This document shows positions 1 to 7,327 of a DNA stretch of 64,000 bases, piece by piece. The first letter of the stretch is position 1. Each line of letters starts with the position of its first letter. The position numbers and the translations under genes are program-made. Origin of the DNA: Butyrivibrio sp. INlla21 (lineage in GTDB: Bacteria; Bacillota; Clostridia; Lachnospirales; Lachnospiraceae); assembly GCF_900116875.1 (NCBI RefSeq), contig NZ_FPCC01000002.1:62001-126000 (forward strand). Reading direction: 5' to 3'. The notes beneath the pieces are model-generated. The model saw only the letters and a list, made by a program, of their open reading frames with translations. It ran no database searches and was not told where the DNA came from.

Positions 1-2
1 TA

Positions 3-155
3 GAATTGTTGACCAAACGATGTAACGAATTAGTTGCTTCTGGTGAACTACCAATAGAATATATGGAAGATTGGTTTAAGAAAGAGCTTGGGTTGCCGTG
101 TTCACGTTCAGAGATTTTTAATGAGATAAGGAGGAAACTAGATGAAAATAATTAA
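3..155 (+). CDS. hypothetical phage protein, C-terminal part
   Basis: The window opens inside a reading frame that stays open for 50 codons and ends TAA, overlapping the next start by 14 bases in the tight style of the genes downstream. The visible residues are hydrophilic and mixed charge, with no motif I recognise. The start lies outside the window. Confidence 0.6.
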   Translation, partial: ELLTKRCNELVASGELPIEYMEDWFKKELGLPCSRSEIFNEIRRKLDENN

Positions 156-429
156 ATTACATGATGCTTTTACAGGAAGATTTATATACATTAACCCAGA
201 CCACATAGATGATTTTTATACTAAGGTTAGTGATGACTCTTCTAGTTTAGTTGGTCGATATACTGTTATAGCCACTACCTATCCTAAATCTTTTACGGTA
301 TTAGAAACACCAAATGACATAATCAAACTGATAAAAGGAGAGGAAGACCCTGCCGAGCTTGATAAGTTACATAGCCAGGTCTGTGAACTTCTTAATGATA
401 GGAGGAGAGATGAGCAAACCAACAATTAA
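142..429 (+). CDS. small early phage protein, FlbD-like fold possible
   Basis: Ninety-five residues preceded by the ribosome site AAGGAGGAAA. The N-terminal pattern IKLHDAFTG...IYINPDHI resembles short beta-rich phage proteins in which a 'x-D-x-TG-x-x-I-x-INPDHI' stretch is followed by a T-rich strand and a short helix, loosely like flagellar FlbD. That resemblance is by eye only. No membrane segment. It is first in a run of overlapping early genes; function unknown. Confidence 0.75.
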   Translation: MKIIKLHDAFTGRFIYINPDHIDDFYTKVSDDSSSLVGRYTVIATTYPKSFTVLETPNDIIKLIKGEEDPAELDKLHSQVCELLNDRRRDEQTNN

Positions 430-655
430 CGATATGCGGTTATTCATCTTAGAAAAATATCCGGGCATGAGATGGCGCGAAAGGGTATTTAAGATGAAAC
501 CTCAGCAAGTAGCGGCAGTATATAGAAATATAAAGAACAAGGAAGCACTGGAGAATAAGGTTAAAGACTCCGGTGCTATTTTTATGCCTCAAACTGATGA
601 ATACCACCAAATTGATATGTTTGAATATTTACTTTCAATGAAAGGAGAGTCATGA
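410..655 (+). CDS. hypothetical early phage protein
   Basis: Eighty-one residues, start chosen at the ATG directly after GATAGGAGGAGAG; longer readings back to 359 have no ribosome site. It overlaps the end of the previous gene by 20 bases and its TGA overlaps the next ATG. Basic N-terminal half with a run of aromatic and Lys residues, acidic C-terminus. No recognised domain. Confidence 0.7.
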   Translation: MSKPTINDMRLFILEKYPGMRWRERVFKMKPQQVAAVYRNIKNKEALENKVKDSGAIFMPQTDEYHQIDMFEYLLSMKGES

Positions 656-729
656 ACGAATTAGAGTTTGAAGCGATGATAAAAATACGATCAACTCTTG
701 CGACTGGAGGCAAGACGCTGCAGGAATGA
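652..729 (+). CDS. 25-residue peptide gene
   Basis: A 25-codon frame starting in an ATGA overlap with the preceding stop, after AAAGGAGAGTC, a strong ribosome site. The peptide is too short for domain assignment. Its stop overlaps the start of the next small Cys-rich gene, so the three genes look translationally coupled. Confidence 0.5.
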   Translation: MNELEFEAMIKIRSTLATGGKTLQE

Positions 730-833
730 TATTATGCAGGGCTCAGTGTCTTCCATGTAAGAGATGTATCGACATTGGAAGATGTGATGAAATTAAAGAC
801 TTGATTAAGAAATTAGAAAAGGAGAATAAGTAA
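726..833 (+). CDS. small Cys-rich protein
   Basis: Thirty-five residues with five cysteines, including CLPCKRC near the N-terminus and a fifth Cys ten residues on, followed by a charged helix. The spacing suggests metal binding. It starts in an ATGA overlap with the 25-residue gene. Nothing in the sequence points to a specific role. Confidence 0.5.
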   Translation: MILCRAQCLPCKRCIDIGRCDEIKDLIKKLEKENK

Positions 834-968
834 ATGTTTAGTGCGCAGACAGCTTTTTGGACAGTATTTATAGCATTTATTGCTAATAGCATACTTACGC
901 TGCACAACTGTAAGGAAATTGAGAAGCTTAAAGATCAGCTAAATAAGGAGAAGAAAGATGGCGAGTAA
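834..968 (+). CDS. small single-span membrane protein
   Basis: Forty-four residues: an N-terminal hydrophobic stretch (about residues 7-23) followed by a Lys/Glu-rich helix. It follows AAAGGAGAATAAGTAA. This layout (one span, charged cytoplasmic tail) recurs in many later genes of this phage. Function unknown. Confidence 0.6.
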   Translation: MFSAQTAFWTVFIAFIANSILTLHNCKEIEKLKDQLNKEKKDGE

Positions 969-1086
969 ATGTGATATGTGTAAGAACTATGTGATGATAT
1001 TTTCCCCTATACTTAAGAAAAAGATCATGACATGTAAACTTACAAAAAGAAACGTAGGATGCAAAGGAAATTATAAGGAGAGGTGA
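958..1086 (+). CDS. small Cys-rich zinc-binding-like protein
   Basis: Forty-two residues with a CDMC pair near the start and two further cysteines (TC at ~26, GC at ~35), arranged like the short zinc-binding phage proteins with C-x2-C...C...C. It overlaps the previous gene by 11 bases. Ribosome site AAGGAGAAGAA. Function unknown. Confidence 0.6.
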   Translation: MASKCDMCKNYVMIFSPILKKKIMTCKLTKRNVGCKGNYKER

Positions 1087-1092
1087 TTAATA

Positions 1093-1389
1093 ATGGTTGA
1101 TAAAGAGGTGTTAAAACGTGCATTTCCTCCAATCGATTGTGATTTAGAGGTGCCAGATTCAATTGAGTTTTATATTACAGATATAAAAAAGAAGATGACG
1201 ATTTTTCAGGAGTATGAAGACGAATTTATATTTGAAAAGCTTGTAAAGTACTGTAATGACGAACTTTATACTCCAGAAGAGGAAATACGAATCCCTAAGC
1301 AATTACTTATCCGAGCTCTTACTTGTTTTAAAGCTGAACATAAAGAAGAATGGAATGTGCTAATGGGTATTAAGGAGGATAAAGAATGA
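1093..1389 (+). CDS. hypothetical early phage protein
   Basis: Ninety-eight residues, preceded by AAGGAGAGGTG. The composition is acidic and helical with aromatic residues, no Cys pairs and no membrane segment. Its stop overlaps the next start (ATGA). No family recognised. Confidence 0.7.
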   Translation: MVDKEVLKRAFPPIDCDLEVPDSIEFYITDIKKKMTIFQEYEDEFIFEKLVKYCNDELYTPEEEIRIPKQLLIRALTCFKAEHKEEWNVLMGIKEDKE

Positions 1390-1541
1390 TTGACTTTGAG
1401 AAAATAGTTAAGTTTGGGGACTATTGTGAGACATGTAAACATAAGGCACTTCCTGAGGAGTTTGATCCTTGTTGGGAGTGCCTTTCACAATCTGTAAACA
1501 CCTATGGAAAGCCTGTAAAGTACGAGGAGGATACTAAATGA
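1386..1541 (+). CDS. small Cys-rich zinc-binding-like protein
   Basis: Fifty-one residues with two Cys pairs, YCETC (residues ~13-17) and CWEC (~29-32), about a dozen residues apart. This is a classic two-knuckle zinc-ribbon pattern. Preceded by AAGGAGGATAAAGA, which overlaps the upstream gene. Likely a structural zinc protein of unknown role. Confidence 0.65.
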   Translation: MIDFEKIVKFGDYCETCKHKALPEEFDPCWECLSQSVNTYGKPVKYEEDTK

Positions 1542-1726
1542 TTTGTCCGTTTAGAGTAGATATTGAATTTAAATTTGCTGAAATGGGTAATCATCCTCCG
1601 GTATGTGTATCACAAAAGGAGACATTCCCACCGTGTATGGAAAGTGAATGCCCGTTTTATGATGAGGACTATACATCATATGTTGGTAGTAGCTGCTGCA
1701 CGAGAATAGGCAGTAGAGATGAATAA
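1538..1726 (+). CDS. small Cys-rich protein
   Basis: Sixty-two residues with cysteines at ICPF, VCV, PPC, ECPF and SCC. The C-x3-ECPFY portion is typical of metal-binding phage proteins. The start overlaps the previous stop (ATGA) with GAGGAGGATAC upstream. Third Cys-rich gene in under 1 kb. Confidence 0.65.
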   Translation: MICPFRVDIEFKFAEMGNHPPVCVSQKETFPPCMESECPFYDEDYTSYVGSSCCTRIGSRDE

Positions 1727-1761
1727 TTGCAAATATTGAAAACGAAAAGGAGACAAAAATT

Positions 1762-2199
1762 ATGAGTAAAGTAACAGGACCTGCAATCACAATGGATAAG
1801 AAGGTAAAAGGAGCAACTACAGGAGTTTATATTGATAAGTCTAAGCTTGCTAAGCTGTGCAAAAAGTTTAAGACTCAGCAGGAATTTGCACAGACAATCG
1901 GTAGATCTAATACTTGGTTTTTCAACTGTATGCAGAGAGGCACAATGGCTAAGGTGGATGCTCTTGCACTTAAAGCACTTTATAAGGTAGACCTTATTAT
2001 TCCTGAGCCCATACCTGAAGTAAAAGAAGAAAAGCCTAAGGCTACTATTAAGTATAATCCTGATGGTAAATCTAACGAGGCAGGACTTCTTCTTATAGAT
2101 AAGCTTGATGAGATTATCATCACGATGCATAAACTCGGAAATGTACAGATGCAGATATTAGAAGATTTGCAGAAGATTACTAAGGAGCTTACAAAATGA
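1762..2199 (+). CDS. helix-turn-helix (XRE-like) phage protein
   Basis: One hundred forty-five residues with ribosome site AAAAGGAGACAAAA. Residues ~25-75 read as a helix-turn-helix: IDKSKLAKLCKK, then TQQEFAQTIGRSNTW, then a recognition-like helix and a helix that resembles the end of an XRE domain. The C-terminal ~45 residues form a charged, heptad-like helix that could dimerise. Probably a DNA-binding regulator acting on phage or host promoters. It is embedded in the early block rather than divergent, so it is not an obvious CI-type repressor. Confidence 0.65.
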   Translation: MSKVTGPAITMDKKVKGATTGVYIDKSKLAKLCKKFKTQQEFAQTIGRSNTWFFNCMQRGTMAKVDALALKALYKVDLIIPEPIPEVKEEKPKATIKYNPDGKSNEAGLLLIDKLDEIIITMHKLGNVQMQILEDLQKITKELTK

Positions 2200-2411
2200 G
2201 TGATCGATTTAAAGAAATAGATTTAGAACTTAATATGCTTCAGCCGGACTATGGTTATATTAACATGATGCTTGGCATGTGCGCTAGTGGACAAGCTGGC
2301 GCACCGGCCGTATTAGATAAGAAAAGTGATACTATCTACGTACCTCTTATCACGGTAACTAATTATTTAGCACTGTTTGGGAAATTTTCGGAGGTAGAAC
2401 AGAATGACTAA
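2196..2411 (+). CDS. hypothetical early phage protein
   Basis: Seventy-one residues starting in an ATGA overlap with the HTH gene, with ACTAAGGAGC upstream. The N-terminal half is helical with several Met. The middle is Gly/Ala-rich and hydrophobic but too short for a confident membrane span. Unknown function. Confidence 0.65.
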   Translation: MSDRFKEIDLELNMLQPDYGYINMMLGMCASGQAGAPAVLDKKSDTIYVPLITVTNYLALFGKFSEVEQND

Positions 2412-2760
2412 AAAATATACAGTAAGCAAAGGTACAAATGATGGTAATTTAGCATTTGCATGGCAATTATCTTGTAATGGAAAGCATGTCCAATGGTTTA
2501 GTGATGAATCCATAGCTAGAAAAACTTGTGACGAATTAACTTCTATAGAGTTGATAAAGGAGAATACTAAGACTGAAACAGTTACCGAATTTGCTGACAG
2601 GTGTCGAGAGTGCGGAAGAGAAAGGGTGCTTGACAAGATAAGAGCAAAGATAGAATTAGAAAAACTAGGTTATCCACCAAGCGCAGGATATTATAAAGCG
2701 ATTATGAAGTGTTTGCAGATTATCGACAAATACAAAGCAGAAAGTGAGGATAAGAAATGA
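2404..2760 (+). CDS. hypothetical early phage protein with CxxC
   Basis: One hundred eighteen residues, start after TCGGAGGTAGAACAG. An N-terminal beta-rich segment is followed by a CRECG pair near residue 69 and a long helix ending in a Lys/Glu tail. Only one Cys pair, so a metal site would need a partner. Overlaps both neighbours by a few bases. Confidence 0.65.
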   Translation: MTKKYTVSKGTNDGNLAFAWQLSCNGKHVQWFSDESIARKTCDELTSIELIKENTKTETVTEFADRCRECGRERVLDKIRAKIELEKLGYPPSAGYYKAIMKCLQIIDKYKAESEDKK

Positions 2761-2945
2761 TACAAATAGTAATCGGCAATAAATCTTTTTATGCTGATGG
2801 ATACATTCCAAATTTAAAAGAGAAATCAATTCAGTTCTATCGGGAAAAGTCTGTTTTAGATTATATTCCACCGATTAAGATTAAAGATAATATGTTATCG
2901 GACTTTGGAAAAGAGATACTGGGAGTAGAAAGTGAGGAAACATAA
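2757..2945 (+). CDS. hypothetical early phage protein
   Basis: Sixty-two residues, ATGA overlap with the preceding stop and AGTGAGGATAAGA upstream. Short, mixed beta-like N-terminus and acidic end. No recognised motif. Confidence 0.6.
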   Translation: MIQIVIGNKSFYADGYIPNLKEKSIQFYREKSVLDYIPPIKIKDNMLSDFGKEILGVESEET

Positions 2946-3135
2946 TACAGTTATGATGAATAGAGTAGAAATGGCAGAAGAAGTGACAAAAAGTGTTATT
3001 AATCACGCTAAAGATGTACGACCTGATGATCTACAGGCGTATTATATAATATCATATTTACCTATGGTCGTAGACTGCTTGGCGTCTATTGCTGATAGCC
3101 TTGAGAAGATTGCTAGTGAAAAGGAGGATAAATAA
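2932..3135 (+). CDS. hypothetical helical early protein (GTG start likely)
   Basis: Sixty-seven residues if read from GTG at 2932, which has CTGGGAGTAGAAA eight bases upstream. Alternative ATG starts at 2953 or 2956 are spaced worse from a ribosome site. Predicted all-helical, acidic, with the ending EKIASEKEDK typical of small phage accessory proteins. Function unknown. Confidence 0.6.
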   Translation: MRKHNTVMMNRVEMAEEVTKSVINHAKDVRPDDLQAYYIISYLPMVVDCLASIADSLEKIASEKEDK

Positions 3136-3311
3136 TGGAAATAACAATATACACAAGGAAGGGTGAGTCTCATCGTTATATAAATGTCAATAAATTTGAT
3201 GTTCATGACATAGGTCCAGGTCTTCTTACATTAGGGCATGATGATAGATATATCGAATACTACAGACTTGGAAGTATAGATAGGTGGACTATTGAGATGG
3301 AGGATAAATAA
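3135..3311 (+). CDS. hypothetical early phage protein
   Basis: A 58-codon frame starting in a TAATG overlap after GAAAAGGAGGATAAA, ending TAA. The translation is beta-rich with several Tyr/Arg and no Cys or membrane segment. Codon use and spacing match its neighbours, so I take it as real. Function unknown. Confidence 0.6.
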   Translation: MEITIYTRKGESHRYINVNKFDVHDIGPGLLTLGHDDRYIEYYRLGSIDRWTIEMEDK

Positions 3312-3312
3312 T

Positions 3313-3555
3313 ATGGGAATAAGCGATAACAATATAAGAATTTCATTTGACTATAAGTATCCAGATGAGGCAGCACTTGTAGTATATTCGACATCTGGCG
3401 GTGGATATTTTGGCGATCCTAGTGTAAACGTCAGGAAGGTCATTACTGGTGAGGATGCGGTTAAAGTGTATTCAATGCTCACAGGTAAGACTGTAGAGGA
3501 TATCAGAAAGGACGCAGGGTATACGAAGTATGATTTTTCAAACTATGAAAAATAA
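3313..3555 (+). CDS. hypothetical early phage protein
   Basis: Eighty residues, start set at the ATG after GATGGAGGATAAATA. Contains a Gly-rich turn (STSGGGYFGDP) and a helical C-terminus with VEDIRKDAGY. No domain recognised. Confidence 0.65.
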   Translation: MGISDNNIRISFDYKYPDEAALVVYSTSGGGYFGDPSVNVRKVITGEDAVKVYSMLTGKTVEDIRKDAGYTKYDFSNYEK

Positions 3556-3787
3556 CTTTGATGAGGGGTTCATGGTAAAAAAGTTACCTGAAATACCAAA
3601 AGAGTACCAGCCTAACCCATTATACCGGAGTTTAGGAATAATATCACCGTCTTGCAGGATGATGCATTATAATGCTGAGTTCGAATTTGATGTTCTTCGG
3701 TATATGTGTTACAGACGAACAATGACAAAATATTGGTGGAAATATCTTTATAGGACTGTAAGAAAAAGGAGAAAAAATAATGGATAA
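3545..3787 (+). CDS. basic hypothetical early protein
   Basis: About 80 residues. The start is uncertain: ATG 3545 overlaps the previous gene, while ATG 3572 follows GAGGGG with tight spacing. The C-terminus is strongly basic and aromatic (KYWWKYLYRTVRKRRK), which could bind nucleic acid or membrane. Overlaps the next gene by 8 bases. Confidence 0.55.
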   Translation: MKNNFDEGFMVKKLPEIPKEYQPNPLYRSLGIISPSCRMMHYNAEFEFDVLRYMCYRRTMTKYWWKYLYRTVRKRRKNNG

Positions 3788-4028
3788 TGACTTATCAAAG
3801 TTTGAAACCAGGGTAAGTAATATGCCGAAAATCACCTGTGCAGCGTGTGGCAGTCCAAATGTTACAGGGTACTATAGTTCAGGAAAATGGATTATATCTT
3901 GTCCTGACTGCGGTGTCTTCATGGAACGTCCCGATGTTTCTGAAAAAACTGAACTTGAGAACGAGGTCGATATTTTAAATTCGTATGAAAAATTGCGATA
4001 TCAGGTGAATAAGTCTAAGGAGGTATAA
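3780..4028 (+). CDS. zinc-ribbon phage protein
   Basis: Eighty-two residues with CAACG (residues ~20-24) and CPDCG (~41-45) separated by a beta-hairpin-like stretch: a complete zinc ribbon. A charged helix follows. Ribosome site AAAAGGAGAAAAAATA. A small nucleic-acid or protein adaptor is plausible; nothing more specific is visible. Confidence 0.7.
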   Translation: MDNDLSKFETRVSNMPKITCAACGSPNVTGYYSSGKWIISCPDCGVFMERPDVSEKTELENEVDILNSYEKLRYQVNKSKEV

Positions 4029-4031
4029 AAA

Positions 4032-4250
4032 ATGACTATAGGTGAGTTTGCGAAAATTATTAAAGTGTATAATATTCCTGATGATGTTACAATGCTTAGC
4101 GATAGCGGATGGGAATGCTGGGCTACGGATATGGAAGGCATTTACTATAATGAACGTTCCAAAAAACTCGTATTTACTCAGACGGGTAATGAATATGAGA
4201 GATATTTTGACGATCCGGAATGGCGTTTGATTCATTCGGAGGAGGTGTAA
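4032..4250 (+). CDS. hypothetical early phage protein
   Basis: Seventy-two residues after TAAGGAGGTATAAAAA. The N-terminal TIGEFAKII...IPDDVTMLSDSGWECW resembles a common short phage family with an acidic beta sheet core. I cannot name it. Strong ribosome site and close packing support expression. Confidence 0.65.
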   Translation: MTIGEFAKIIKVYNIPDDVTMLSDSGWECWATDMEGIYYNERSKKLVFTQTGNEYERYFDDPEWRLIHSEEV

Positions 4251-4252
4251 AT

Positions 4253-4438
4253 ATGAGAAAAATTGATTTACTTGATCGAGCTGCCAAGGTAGATAACAAA
4301 ATACTTGCTCTATCTAACAGCGGACGTAAGATGTATCCGGAAACACTTACATGTAAAGATTTGAAACGGCTTAACAAAGCATTTGATACTATATACGAAT
4401 TGTTTGATAAATGTATGGTGGAGGAAAAAAATGAATAA
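4253..4438 (+). CDS. hypothetical helical early protein
   Basis: Sixty-one residues after TCGGAGGAGGTGTAA, the start being the ATG at 4253. All-helical, with a charged C-terminus that overlaps the start of the first DUF6353-type membrane gene by 8 bases, so the two are probably co-translated. Confidence 0.65.
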   Translation: MRKIDLLDRAAKVDNKILALSNSGRKMYPETLTCKDLKRLNKAFDTIYELFDKCMVEEKNE

Positions 4439-5333
4439 AAACAAAATACGTGAAGCAATGCCGACGGTACTATTTATATCTGGTATCGCCGGTATTTTTG
4501 TGTCTGAAATTATGGCGGCGAGAGATACGCTGAAGGCTGAGAAAGTGCTTACAGGAGAAATAAAGGTCAAGATGGCTGATGACGATAGCCCAGAGCCTTA
4601 TGCTGACAATGCTAAAGTAACGGTGTTGTGTACTACAAAGCCACAGTATGCAAAGGAAGTAGTTAAGGCTACGTGGAAATGCTACATACCAACTCTGGTA
4701 TCTACGATTCTTACATGTACAGCTCTTATTGCATCCAATAGGCTAACTGCAAAGCAGGTTGCTCTACTTTCTTCTGCTGTGGCTTCGGGTGGAGCACTAG
4801 TTCAGAAATACAGAAAGCAGATAGTAGAGAGGTTTGGCGAAGAGCCTTTAAAAGAGATTGATAAGGCGGTGGCGCAGGCGACTTTAAAAGAATCAAATCC
4901 ACCTTGTATATCTACTAGTGGCGCAGTTAGCTATTCAGAGTTTGACCCTAAAGACGGGGATGAGGAGTGTTTATTCTTTGACCCATTTACAAAAATTAAA
5001 TTTAGATCAACAAAGCTTGCTGTCTTTGGGGCAAAGTACTATCTTAACCGCAATTTCGCTCTTGGCGGTAATGTTCCTCTTGAGATGTTCTATAACTTCC
5101 TTGGTATAGAGCTCCCGGAAGAATACAAGTACTGTGAATGGGACTGCGACATCTTGGCTGAAGATGGTTATGTGTGGATTGATATTGACTTTACAAAGTC
5201 TGATGAAGTAGATCCCGAAACTGGCGAGCAATACTACATCATTGAATACGGATTTGATCCTGGTGAATGCGAAGATAGCTATTATCCACTTGGTAATCCG
5301 ATGGAAACGGAGGGTGAAAAAAATGAACTTTGA
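4431..5333 (+). CDS. DUF6353-type phage membrane protein (paralogue 1)
   Basis: Three hundred residues. The start is the ATG after GGTGGAGGAAAAAA. N-terminal hydrophobic segment ~10-28, a second pair of hydrophobic stretches ~83-120 preceded by EVVKATWKCYIP, then a cytosolic C-terminal domain with LNRNF...VPLEMFYNFLGI followed by a W-x-C-D strand. The same layout and the same 'L-N...(hydrophobic)-LN/LE-x-F/V-Y-x-x-LG' core recur at 7487-8335 and 11331-12290. I recognise this as the phage family DUF6353, whose function is not known to me. It would sit in the host inner membrane with most of its mass in the cytoplasm. Confidence 0.75.
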   Translation: MNKNKIREAMPTVLFISGIAGIFVSEIMAARDTLKAEKVLTGEIKVKMADDDSPEPYADNAKVTVLCTTKPQYAKEVVKATWKCYIPTLVSTILTCTALIASNRLTAKQVALLSSAVASGGALVQKYRKQIVERFGEEPLKEIDKAVAQATLKESNPPCISTSGAVSYSEFDPKDGDEECLFFDPFTKIKFRSTKLAVFGAKYYLNRNFALGGNVPLEMFYNFLGIELPEEYKYCEWDCDILAEDGYVWIDIDFTKSDEVDPETGEQYYIIEYGFDPGECEDSYYPLGNPMETEGEKNEL

Positions 5334-5643
5334 AGAACTTAGAGAGTTTGCGATGAAGATAAGAAACAGACTCTATGATGAACTGAATGGAAGTATTAGA
5401 TTTGTTATCTACGAGTCAGAGAATAGTATCTCATTTAATATTTCTTTCAAGGATTTCACTCATCAGGCACTTATAAAGGATGTTGACGAGAAGATTTATA
5501 AGGGCGTATCTGTTGAGGAGATAGTTGACAATATCTTAAAGGCATACAAGGCTCAGGTACTTAAGTGTTTCTTTAAATCTGAATACAAAAAAAGAAGGGA
5601 TACTAACAGACTACTTGGATGTTTAGAGGAGGTTAAGGTATGA
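5323..5643 (+). CDS. hypothetical early phage protein
   Basis: One hundred six residues. The start is ATG 5323 after ACGGAGGGTGAAAAAA, overlapping the membrane gene by 11 bases. Alternating beta and helix with a basic C-terminal helix (FKSEYKKRRDTNR). No family recognised. Confidence 0.65.
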   Translation: MNFEELREFAMKIRNRLYDELNGSIRFVIYESENSISFNISFKDFTHQALIKDVDEKIYKGVSVEEIVDNILKAYKAQVLKCFFKSEYKKRRDTNRLLGCLEEVKV

Positions 5644-5783
5644 GCTACTTACTTGAAGCGTTATTTGTTATCATCGGATTTATGGGCATATTTGCAGGGA
5701 AAGACATTCATGAGACGCTGGGCTGCTTTGCAGTCGCAGCTCTTTTTAATATCGCGGGAAATATTGCATCTAGGAGGAAGTGA
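5640..5783 (+). CDS. small two-span membrane protein
   Basis: Forty-seven residues in two hydrophobic stretches (~4-19 and ~28-43) joined by a short polar turn, ending SRRK. Ribosome site TAGAGGAGGTTAAGGT and an ATGA overlap with the preceding stop. Fits the membrane theme of this region; role unknown. Confidence 0.6.
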   Translation: MSYLLEALFVIIGFMGIFAGKDIHETLGCFAVAALFNIAGNIASRRK

Positions 5784-5785
5784 GA

Positions 5786-6349
5786 ATGAATGAAGATTTA
5801 AAGCCCATCTATGACTTTGAAAAAGACTGGGAATGTGTCAATCCGCCTAAAAGAGGAGGAAAAAAGCAGTCTGTAATTATATTTAATAATAAAGTTCATA
5901 AGTCTCTTTATAGAATAGTTGATATAGCAAATCAAACTATTACTTTTTCTGATGTTGCTAGGGTGCAGGCAATCAAAGACATCGATAAAATCCTAACTAA
6001 ATCTGATGATGAAGATGAAAATAAAAAAAGATTTCTCTCATTGGCAAATATGATACTGGATGGGATTAAGCCAATATCAATGCCTTATGTACCTGAACAT
6101 CTTACCTGCTTTATAGAGAATTTCCCTGGATTTGATAAAAACTACCCCGATACAGTAGGAATATTATATTTCAGGGAAGAGAAAGAAGACGGAAATATGC
6201 TTCAGGCTAAGAAGTTCTTTAAGATTAATCCTGTTGGGGCATCTAGTGCTAGATTTGAAGAGATTAGTCTCGAAACCTACAATCAGGTCAAATCTGATTT
6301 CTGCGAGAGGTGTGAAAAAGATGAGTCTAAGAAAAAGGAGGGTAATTAA
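5786..6349 (+). CDS. hypothetical phage protein
   Basis: One hundred eighty-seven residues; ATG 5786 chosen because AGGAGGAAGTGAGA is well spaced. Soluble, mixed alpha/beta, with two Cys near the C-terminus (CERC) in a Lys/Glu-rich tail. No recognised domain. One of the larger soluble proteins of the early block. Confidence 0.65.
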   Translation: MNEDLKPIYDFEKDWECVNPPKRGGKKQSVIIFNNKVHKSLYRIVDIANQTITFSDVARVQAIKDIDKILTKSDDEDENKKRFLSLANMILDGIKPISMPYVPEHLTCFIENFPGFDKNYPDTVGILYFREEKEDGNMLQAKKFFKINPVGASSARFEEISLETYNQVKSDFCERCEKDESKKKEGN

Positions 6350-6628
6350 ATGGCTTGGATAATGGATCAGACAGGAAAACTGTCAGTAAATGCTAATATT
6401 TGCAGTTATATTTATATTGAATCTAAGACTAACACCATCAAAGCAGTTCTTAAACCTGGCTTAAATGGTGAGGGTCTAAAAGTTAATCTTGGTACATATC
6501 AGGACACTGATACTTGCAAAAAGGTTCTTGAGGCCATCTCATACGAAGCCCCTCGTAATGAGACTGTTATCTTACCTTTAGGTGTGGATGTAGACATATG
6601 GCTAGCTAATGAGGAAAGATATTTTTAA
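6350..6628 (+). CDS. hypothetical phage protein
   Basis: Ninety-two residues starting straight after the previous stop, with AAAGGAGGGTAATTAA upstream. Beta-rich translation with a hydrophobic C-terminal strand. Last gene before the first promoter-like cassette. No motif recognised. Confidence 0.65.
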   Translation: MAWIMDQTGKLSVNANICSYIYIESKTNTIKAVLKPGLNGEGLKVNLGTYQDTDTCKKVLEAISYEAPRNETVILPLGVDVDIWLANEERYF

Positions 6629-6629
6629 T

Positions 6630-6657
6630 TCGCAGTTTTTACACGCTTTATAGTAGG
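6630..6657 (+). promoter_or_regulatory. promoter-like repeated element, copy A
   Basis: TTCGCA, an AT-rich spacer with ACAC, then TATAGTAGG. The same order (CGCA - A/T run - ACAY - TATAGT or TATCAT - AGG/GAG) is found at 7084, 7328, 9524 and 20401, always in a gap before a gene or RNA. TATAGT is a plausible -10, but the 5' block is 14 bases away in this copy, too close for a standard -35. It may therefore be read by a modified or phage polymerase. Function is inferred from position only. Confidence 0.5.
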
Positions 6658-6689
6658 AGACGAGAATATTTGAAAGGAGAATTATATTT

Positions 6690-7028
6690 ATGGATAATGA
6701 AAAAGAGTTATTTGATGAAGTATATGAGAATGCACTTACAAACCTTGAAAATCTTGATCCTGGATCAGAGGATTATGAAAGGCAAGCAAAGGCTATATCA
6801 GACATGCTTAAAGCAAAAGCTGAGCATATGAAGGCGGAAGCTGACGTAAAGACTAAGAAAGGTCAGATTCTTACTAACATTGCACAGGTTGCAATAGGCG
6901 CTCTGACAGCCGGAGTTACGCTTTTCGGAATTCTGATGCAGAGGAAGACAAATAAGGATGTAATGCACTTCGAAGAAGAGGACGTTATTACCTCGAAAGC
7001 ATTTGATAATAAACGAAACTTTAGATAA
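6690..7028 (+). CDS. coiled-coil plus single-span membrane protein
   Basis: One hundred twelve residues. An acidic N-terminal helix (ELFDEVYENALTNLENL), a Lys/Ala-rich heptad region, one hydrophobic stretch at ~65-85 (NIAQVAIGALTAGVTLFGIL) and a short charged tail. Preceded by promoter-like copy A and TGAAAGGAGAATTATATTT. Probably membrane-anchored with a cytoplasmic coiled coil, like the protein at 8575-9108. Confidence 0.7.
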   Translation: MDNEKELFDEVYENALTNLENLDPGSEDYERQAKAISDMLKAKAEHMKAEADVKTKKGQILTNIAQVAIGALTAGVTLFGILMQRKTNKDVMHFEEEDVITSKAFDNKRNFR

Positions 7029-7083
7029 AGGTTCTCCTCCTAACTTAGGGGCTGTGGATGAATAATCCATGGTCTCTATTTTT

Positions 7084-7114
7084 TACGCAATTTAAACACT
7101 TCCTATAGTAGGAA
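7084..7114 (+). promoter_or_regulatory. promoter-like repeated element, copy B
   Basis: TACGCAATTT, AAACAC, then TTCCTATAGTAGGAA, in which the arms TTCCTA/TAGGAA are a perfect inverted repeat around TAG (7100-7114). It sits just upstream of AGGAGG and a 44-codon HTH-like gene. Same element as copies A, C, D and E. A weak hairpin and a T-run (7055-7083) precede it. Confidence 0.5.
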
Positions 7115-7128
7115 AGGAGGATAGTGCT

Positions 7129-7263
7129 ATGGGAAAAGTACACAAAGATATAAGACTCCAAATACGTAGAGAATATATGAATGGCTTAAAGGACTATGAG
7201 ATCGCAAAAAAGCTAAACATAAATTTTGTAGACGTAATTAGAGTCTTAAATCCAAACTACTAA
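7129..7263 (+). CDS. 44-residue HTH-like regulator candidate
   Basis: Forty-four codons after GGAAAGGAGGATAGTGCT. The second half reads as a helix-turn-helix: EYMNGLKDYEIAKKLNIN followed by FVDVIRVLN, close to the short 'x-G-x-x-D-x-E-I-A-x-x-L-x-I' DNA-binding motif. It is the only gene between promoter-like copy B and a terminator hairpin at 7290-7325, so it seems to be its own transcription unit. Target unknown. Confidence 0.6.
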   Translation: MGKVHKDIRLQIRREYMNGLKDYEIAKKLNINFVDVIRVLNPNY

Positions 7264-7289
7264 TTAGCATTATATATCCAAACACTTAG

Positions 7290-7325
7290 AGAGTCTAGGA
7301 GCATATCTTAGGCTCTTTATTTTAG
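7290..7325 (+). terminator. intrinsic terminator after the HTH-like gene
   Basis: Stem AGAGTCTA (7290-7297) pairs with TAGGCTCT (7309-7316, one G-T pair), loop of 11 bases, then TTATTTTA. It closes the short unit begun at copy B and lies directly before promoter-like copy C. Confidence 0.55.
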
Positions 7326-7327
7326 GG

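Noticed and set aside
1669..2130. 153-codon minus-strand frame opposite the HTH gene
   Set aside because: Ser/Leu/Cys-rich shadow without a start signal; the plus-strand gene has a strong ribosome site and HTH motif.
1762..2199. Lysogeny repressor
   Set aside because: The HTH is real-looking, but the gene is co-directional within the early operon without a divergent partner or peptidase domain.
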